A stretch of DNA of 33,767 nucleotides from NCBI GenBank assembly GCA_030037065.1, contig JASHRW010000156.1:1-33767 (forward strand). Direction: 5' to 3'. Within the stretch, counting starts at the first letter, position 1. Every line of letters starts with the position of its first letter. Below are positions 28,438-33,767 of the stretch, one piece after another. Position numbers and translations under genes: made by a program. This DNA comes from Xanthobacteraceae bacterium. Its GTDB lineage: Bacteria > Pseudomonadota > Alphaproteobacteria > Rhizobiales > Xanthobacteraceae. Under the pieces are notes generated by a model. The model ran no database searches and was not told the DNA's origin. It saw only the letters and a list, made by a program, of their open reading frames with translations.

Positions 28438-28707
28438 TCAGCTCTTGATTTGCACGTACCCATGGTCTCTCATGCAGCTGACAAAATCGTCTACCATGGC
28501 GCGGCTGTAACCGCCCTTTTCCAGCTTGCCGTTGTCTGCTCCGTCGGTCCTCTGTATTTCGTCTCTGCAATCGAGACTGTCGATATCCAATAATTCGGAG
28601 TTAACGGCCTGCCCCTCTACGCGAGTCCACGCCGTTGGAAGTGGAAATGTCGCCTGTTCGGTGCAAGCGCCTAGTGCCAAGGTCGAGACGAGTAAGAGCA
28701 TACGCAT
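28438..28707 (-). CDS. Small putative lipoprotein
   Basis: MRMLLLVSTLALGAC lipobox; C-terminal SRAMVDDFVSCMRDHGYVQI. Confidence 0.65.
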   Translation of the reverse strand: MRMLLLVSTLALGACTEQATFPLPTAWTRVEGQAVNSELLDIDSLDCRDEIQRTDGADNGKLEKGGYSRAMVDDFVSCMRDHGYVQIKS

Positions 28708-29056
28708 GAAGCCCACACTCCCGCGTAGATGTCTTTTTTGAGATTAATTGGAAAACCCTAATGCGTCGTGTATTGGCCGGCGTCGCAGGCTGCGCTCATT
28801 CTGGTAATACACATACGCGAGCGACGGCCGTCACCCTCACGCACGATGAAGCGGGTAGCGTTGTCCTCGGTCGACCGGGGCGGCGGGAAGCGGCGGCGAT
28901 CGGACGCTACCTTAAGCGGCCCCAATGCATGGCGTCAGCGGCCGTGCCGTGCACCGCGTATCAGGTCGAAGACGGCGAGAGGCGCTTTTGCGCGCACGAT
29001 TGCCTTGCTATCGACCAACCACGACCGCGCCCGCAGCGCCGCCACAACTGCGGCGG

Positions 29057-31270
29057 TCAGCGGAAAGCGCTCCCTGTCGTAAAATTGCGTTGCAAAAAAG
29101 GGGTGGATAAGGCGTCCAGCAACGGCTGAAGGAACGACACATACTGTTGCGCGCGGCCGATCGCGCTTCGATAGATCGGTTCGCGCACTTGTATGGCGCT
29201 TGCGGTGTGCACGGCCCGCGCGGTCTTATGAAAGGCGAGGCAGCGGTCATTCCATTCGAGATCGCAATGAGCGATGATCCGTCGCGCTTGGCCTTCTAGA
29301 TCGACCACAACGTCCTCATACTGCACATCGAGGATTCGGCCCGTGGGCAATATCCGTCGCCAGTGCCCCATCATGCGCTGATATTGCCGGTAGTAGCGGC
29401 CGAGCTCGGCCAAATCGTAGGTCTGATACTGACCGTTCGCGAACAGCTTCGAAAAGCATGAAAAGCAGGTGTCGAGGGGATCACGCACGGCGTGGATGAT
29501 GCGCGCGTTAGGCAACATCAGATGGATGAGCCCTGCGAGACGAAAGTTAGATGGCATTTTGTCGGTGACGCGTGTTGCATTCGGCGCTATTTGGGTGATC
29601 TCGGATACATAGCGCGCCCCAGCACGCTGCAACTCGTTCCGCGACAAGAGCGTCATGATATCCGGAAAGGGCAACGAGTGACCGGAGGATGCACCCATGC
29701 CTGCCGCCAGCAGGTTAAGTTTTGGCAGTTCGCCGCCGCCGAACACCTGCGGATGACTAGCGAGAATCTGCTCGATGAGGGTCGTGCCCGAACGCGGCAT
29801 GCCGACGATGAACACGGGCACCGACGAGGGCTCGCCAGCGCCGGCAAGGGCCTGCATGAGTTCTAGCGTGAAAACCTCCACAATGCGCTGAAGTCCTACG
29901 AGAACCAGGGTTTCGTCATAGTGTATTTCCCTGCGCTTGAGCGCGTTGCCGGCGAGCAGCTGCCGTATCGTATCGGCGCGGCGGCCGAGATCCTCATAGG
30001 CCTTTGCTAAGGTGAAGTGCAGATCGATCTGTTTCTTGACCGGCAGAGCTTCGATATTTCGCGCCAACTCCTCCAGGATAGCCAAATCCGCATCGCCGCT
30101 ATCGAAACGCTTGAGGTCGGTCATATTGAGGAAGTAAGAGGGGTTTCGTGGCGCCAATTGCAGCGCCCGTTCCACGGACCCTCGCGCATCCGCAAAGCGG
30201 CCAAGGAATTTCAGCGTCGCGCCGAGACTATTATGGGCGTCAGCGAAGTCGGGCTTGAGCACGATGGCGTGACGATAGGCTGCCTCGGCCTCCGCTAACC
30301 TGTCCTGGTGGTCGCGCAATTGGCCGAGATTGTAGTGCGTTTCAGCCATATTTGGCTTGAGCGCAATAGCTTGCCGATATGCGGTCTCGGCCTCTGCCAG
30401 CCTATCTTGTCCTCGCAACACGTTGCCGAGATTGGATATCGCCTCCGCAAAGTACGGCCGCAATGTCATCGCGTGACGCAGCGACTTCTCGGCGTCGTCC
30501 AGTCTGCCAAGTTCGAGGAGAATGTTTCCCAGTACGTTGTGGGCATGAGCAAGCAGCGGCTTTAGTGCGATGGCCTGCCGGCACTCGGCCTCTGCTTCAG
30601 TTAGTCTGCTTTGCGCCTTGAGCACTACCGCGAGGGTGACGAAAGCCTCAGCGTAGCGCGGGTTCAGCGATATTGCGTGACGCAGGGTTCTCTCTGCCTC
30701 TTCCAATACACCAAGGCGAAAGAGAGTCTCTCCCAGATTACTGTGAGCCTCCACGAGGTCCGGATCCAGCGCAATGGCCTCCCGGTGTGCGGCCTCCGCG
30801 TCACCAAGTCTGGCTTGGCATTTGAATACAATCCCCAAGTTCGTGCGGCTTTGTGCCCATTGCGGGTTGAGTCTGATCGCGGATCGCAATGCCTCCTCGG
30901 CCTCCGCTAATCTGCCGATTTCGCAAAGCGCGTTCCCGAGGTTGTTAAAAGCCTCGGCATAATCCGGCTTGAGCGCGATAGCCCGTTGGTACGCTGCCGC
31001 CGCGTCAGCAAACTGCTCCAATCCGGCAAGCGCCGCACCACGATTGTTATGAATCTCGGGGATGTTGGAGTTGACTGACAGAATCCTGTCGTACAGTGCA
31101 ATGGCTTGCGCCAATTGTCCTGATTGTTGACATCTCACGGCTTGACTGAATCGCAGGCTCACAATGCTGGATATCGAGGCGGACTTTTTTCCGATCGGCA
31201 CAGGCCGCGCGGCCTGCTGGGCGTATCTGCCGATCTCTCGACTCTCTGCCCGCCGCATTTTGCGATTCAT
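29057..31270 (-). CDS. TPR-repeat / sulfotransferase fusion protein
   Basis: 737 aa; ten 34-aa TPR units then PVFIVGMPRSGTTLIEQILASHPQVFGGGEL (5'-PSB-like) and NARIIHAVRDPLDTCFSCF (3'-PB-like). Confidence 0.92.
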   Translation of the reverse strand: MNRKMRRAESREIGRYAQQAARPVPIGKKSASISSIVSLRFSQAVRCQQSGQLAQAIALYDRILSVNSNIPEIHNNRGAALAGLEQFADAAAAYQRAIALKPDYAEAFNNLGNALCEIGRLAEAEEALRSAIRLNPQWAQSRTNLGIVFKCQARLGDAEAAHREAIALDPDLVEAHSNLGETLFRLGVLEEAERTLRHAISLNPRYAEAFVTLAVVLKAQSRLTEAEAECRQAIALKPLLAHAHNVLGNILLELGRLDDAEKSLRHAMTLRPYFAEAISNLGNVLRGQDRLAEAETAYRQAIALKPNMAETHYNLGQLRDHQDRLAEAEAAYRHAIVLKPDFADAHNSLGATLKFLGRFADARGSVERALQLAPRNPSYFLNMTDLKRFDSGDADLAILEELARNIEALPVKKQIDLHFTLAKAYEDLGRRADTIRQLLAGNALKRREIHYDETLVLVGLQRIVEVFTLELMQALAGAGEPSSVPVFIVGMPRSGTTLIEQILASHPQVFGGGELPKLNLLAAGMGASSGHSLPFPDIMTLLSRNELQRAGARYVSEITQIAPNATRVTDKMPSNFRLAGLIHLMLPNARIIHAVRDPLDTCFSCFSKLFANGQYQTYDLAELGRYYRQYQRMMGHWRRILPTGRILDVQYEDVVVDLEGQARRIIAHCDLEWNDRCLAFHKTARAVHTASAIQVREPIYRSAIGRAQQYVSFLQPLLDALSTPFLQRNFTTGSAFR
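30122..31141 (-). repeat. Tandem 102-bp coding repeat encoding about 10 TPR motifs
   Basis: Period-34 aa pattern ...AEAxxxYRQAIALKPxxAExHxNLGxxL... Confidence 0.85.
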
Positions 31271-31718
31271 GTGGTTTGCTCATCCGGTCCAAGGATTATC
31301 GCGGCCACACTTGGCGAAGACACCGCCGGAGGGGTTGTCTCTCGCCGCTGCCGGCTTAAACACGTTATGGACCGATGGCGGGCGAGGTACGCTCGGAATG
31401 GCCATGGCGATACGCCGATGTCGTTCCGTCGCCCCGGCTTCTTCTCGTGCAGGTTTGGTAAACGCTTGGTTAATGAAGCGGGCGCCTGCCCAAACGTTAG
31501 CGGATGGCACGCATGGCTGGCGCAAGGGTCTGATACGCTCGACCACCGAAGAGAACTGACTGTATCGCTAACAATAGCGCTTTCGGTTGAACCAAAATTG
31601 CCAGATTTCCCAGCAATTCTGCCCGTGGAAATCCTACCCGGTGGACGTAGGCATCAGTTGCAGAGCTTGCCGTGCATGGCTCAACCCTGCACCCTGTGAA
31701 GCACAAAGGATCCAGGCA

Positions 31719-31943
31719 ATGAGATTGTTCTTGATAGTGTTGGCCATTGGTGCGGTGACGACGAGCGCTCACGCGCAAGGCTTTGGCGGCACGGGCGGCG
31801 GAGGGGTCGGCGGTCGACATCATCAACAGCAAAAGGCCGCTAAGACCGCAACTCCGAAGCCAAAGGTTGATGAAAAAGCGTACACCGCCGCCCTCAAGCA
31901 ATTACCCGATAAACCCTATGATCCATGGCGCGGCGTGCATTGA
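31719..31943 (+). CDS. Small secreted Gly/His/Gln-rich protein of unknown function
   Basis: MRLFLIVLAIGAVTTSAHA signal peptide then QGFGGTGGGGVGGRHHQQQ; conserved-looking tail YTAALKQLPDKPYDPWRGVH. Confidence 0.65.
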   Translation: MRLFLIVLAIGAVTTSAHAQGFGGTGGGGVGGRHHQQQKAAKTATPKPKVDEKAYTAALKQLPDKPYDPWRGVH

Positions 31944-32341
31944 CGGCTTGGCTATTTGATCTGTTTCCATGCTGGTGAGCGAATAAGGCGCGATCGCGGC
32001 GGGCGCGAAATCCTCCACCAAATGTGGCGCGCCGACGGGTTGCCGATTTGCCGCGCTGGACCGACCACTGTGCCGCCCAGGGCGGCGTGAGGGCCGGAAG
32101 CGGCGGGCGTAGGGGGTAGCATTTAGCTAATTCCGGCCTCTACAATATTTGCGGTGAAGCTCACCGTCCCCGGAAAGGCGCGTATCCGAGCAGGTCGCTC
32201 GTTTCGTCGACATCGGTTGCGGCGATGAATGACGGATTCTGTGAGCCTCTCTATCGCCGAGCCGGTTTGTAATCCTGCGGTAAGATTCCCGTAATCTCGA
32301 GTTTTTTAAGGCCACGAGACGGGCTGATCTGGAGCCGCGCA

Positions 32342-33367
32342 TTGGATGCGATCATCGACCTTCGTCGGCTAGGCATTGCCAGCCACGAATTGCAGATTTG
32401 CGTCATTGTTTGCGGGCTGCATCGCTCGGGCACCTCTGCGGTCGCGCGACTGGTCAATCTACTTGGCGCAGACATTGCGGGCGATCTTAGCCCCAATGGT
32501 CCGGATAACCCTCGCGGATTTTGGGAGTCGGATGCTGTCGTCAGAATTCATGATCGCTTATTGAAGGCCCTCGACCCGTCCCATGATGGGTCATTATTCG
32601 ATCCGATGCCGCTGTGGTCTGATTGGCTGATGACGGACGCCGTGCGACAAGCAAAACGCCAGCTCAGCGACGTAATTGAAAAGGACTTTGCCCACAGTCG
32701 GTTATTCCTCGTCAAAGATCCTCGCATTTCACGTCTACTGCCGCTGTGGGTCGAGCTGTTAGCCCACCTTGGGATCGCGCCGATTATCGTCATACCGTTT
32801 CGCAACCCCCTAGAAATGGCGGCATCATTGGCGCTACGCGATCATGTGTCCCTGCCCAAAGCCTTGCTCCTATACCTGCACGCCTACTTAGAAATAGAAC
32901 TTGCGAGTAGGGTGCTGCCACGCGTTTTTGTCCGTTACGATCATCTGCTAGAGGACTGGCGTCCGTTCGCGAGGCGTCTCAGTCAACTCTCTGGTGCCCA
33001 GGTTTCCTCGCCGTCGGAGCAAGTTGCGTTGGAGATCGATGACTTTCTTACGACCGATCTTTACCATCACAGGTTCAGCCGCGAACAAATGCTGCGACAC
33101 CCGGAAATCCCAGCCGGCATTGCCGATATGTTCGACGCGATGGACGAAGCGGAGAAGAGCGGCGACGAGAGCAAATTGCGCAGCGTATTCGATCGCCTTG
33201 GCGCGAATGCTGATGGGACAGCTCAGTTGTATCGTAGATACGTGATCTTTGAATTACTGGATTTGCGGCAGCAGCTGATGCGCATGCGTGAAGCCTTCGA
33301 GTCGAGCACGAGCTGGCGTGTGACTGCCCCGCTGAGGTGGCTGAAGTTGTGGATACGCCGAAAATGA
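32342..33367 (+). CDS. Sulfotransferase-family-like protein
   Basis: CVIVCGLHRSGTSAVARLVNLLGADIAGDL (P-loop-like), NPRGFWES, APIIVIPFRNPLEMAASLA; C-terminal SSTSWRVTAPLRWL. Confidence 0.8.
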   Translation: MDAIIDLRRLGIASHELQICVIVCGLHRSGTSAVARLVNLLGADIAGDLSPNGPDNPRGFWESDAVVRIHDRLLKALDPSHDGSLFDPMPLWSDWLMTDAVRQAKRQLSDVIEKDFAHSRLFLVKDPRISRLLPLWVELLAHLGIAPIIVIPFRNPLEMAASLALRDHVSLPKALLLYLHAYLEIELASRVLPRVFVRYDHLLEDWRPFARRLSQLSGAQVSSPSEQVALEIDDFLTTDLYHHRFSREQMLRHPEIPAGIADMFDAMDEAEKSGDESKLRSVFDRLGANADGTAQLYRRYVIFELLDLRQQLMRMREAFESSTSWRVTAPLRWLKLWIRRK

Positions 33368-33527
33368 CGACTCGGGCACTGCCCCCGGCACCTCCGTCAT
33401 CCGGAAACACCGCCGATAACCTAGCAACAGCCCGGCTGGATATTCAATTCCGAACACGCTGATACTTGGCGCGATCCTGCCAAGGCCAAGCTGGGCCCCT
33501 TGAAAGCCCTTTTGGCTCCCGTTTTTT

Positions 33528-33560
33528 GGAAACAGGGAGATTTTCCACGGGAAACAGGGG
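33528..33560 (+). repeat. Short direct repeat GGAAACAGGG (two copies) in apparently non-coding terminal region
   Basis: GGAAACAGGG at 33528-33537 and 33550-33559; related GGAAAAACAGG near 33648. Confidence 0.35.
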
Positions 33561-33767
33561 CTGCTGGGAACTGAAGGTGGGCTATTGGCGAGGGAAATGA
33601 GAGCCTTAACCGCTTATCGCGAAAACAAAATAACAGGCGAGAAACACGGAAAAACAGGCACGCGGTTTCGGCTGTCAAATTGCATTCCATTTCACACGGC
33701 AGATTTTTAAGTGGCTTTGCCGGGGAAGCGCGGCGTTCCTGGTCTCGTCTTTTTGCAGCGGTTTTTG

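Noticed and set aside
28761-29129. 122-aa plus-strand ORF between the lipoprotein and TPR-sulfotransferase genes
   Set aside because: No recognisable motif, overlaps the end of the sulfotransferase gene, and competing ORFs in other frames look equally random.

Overview
High-GC alphaproteobacterial-type chromosomal window (Rhizobiales-like by protein character; inferred, not tested). The left third (about 0.2-11.0 kb, + strand) is a contiguous urea uptake and urease locus, urtABCDE-ureDABCEFG. It has a good sigma-54-like (-24/-12) promoter match in front of urtA and a strong 11-bp stem-loop between urtA and urtB. It is followed by a decayed IS91-family transposase fragment (about 11.15-11.27 kb, + strand). 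A second decayed IS91-family C-terminal fragment lies at about 24.4-24.9 kb on the - strand. Between them is a roughly 13-kb accessory block containing: a minus-strand ribose/sugar-type ABC transporter operon continuous with a PuuE-like polysaccharide deacetylase and an N-carbamoylsarcosine-amidase-like cysteine hydrolase; an AT-richer orphan glycosyltransferase-like gene; a RidA / acyl-CoA synthetase / MaoC group; a three-gene curlin-repeat (functional amyloid) mini-cluster; an orphan Phd/YefM-like antitoxin; and a DUF1330 protein. Right of the second remnant are a TRAP transporter operon (dctPQM type), a small lipoprotein, a 10-repeat TPR-sulfotransferase fusion, a small secreted protein and a second sulfotransferase-like protein. 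I saw no tRNA, rRNA or CRISPR array. Best second-look items: the curlin mini-cluster, the putative nitrogen-compound catabolic operon beside urease, the inverted pair of IS91 fragments, and the urt regulatory elements.
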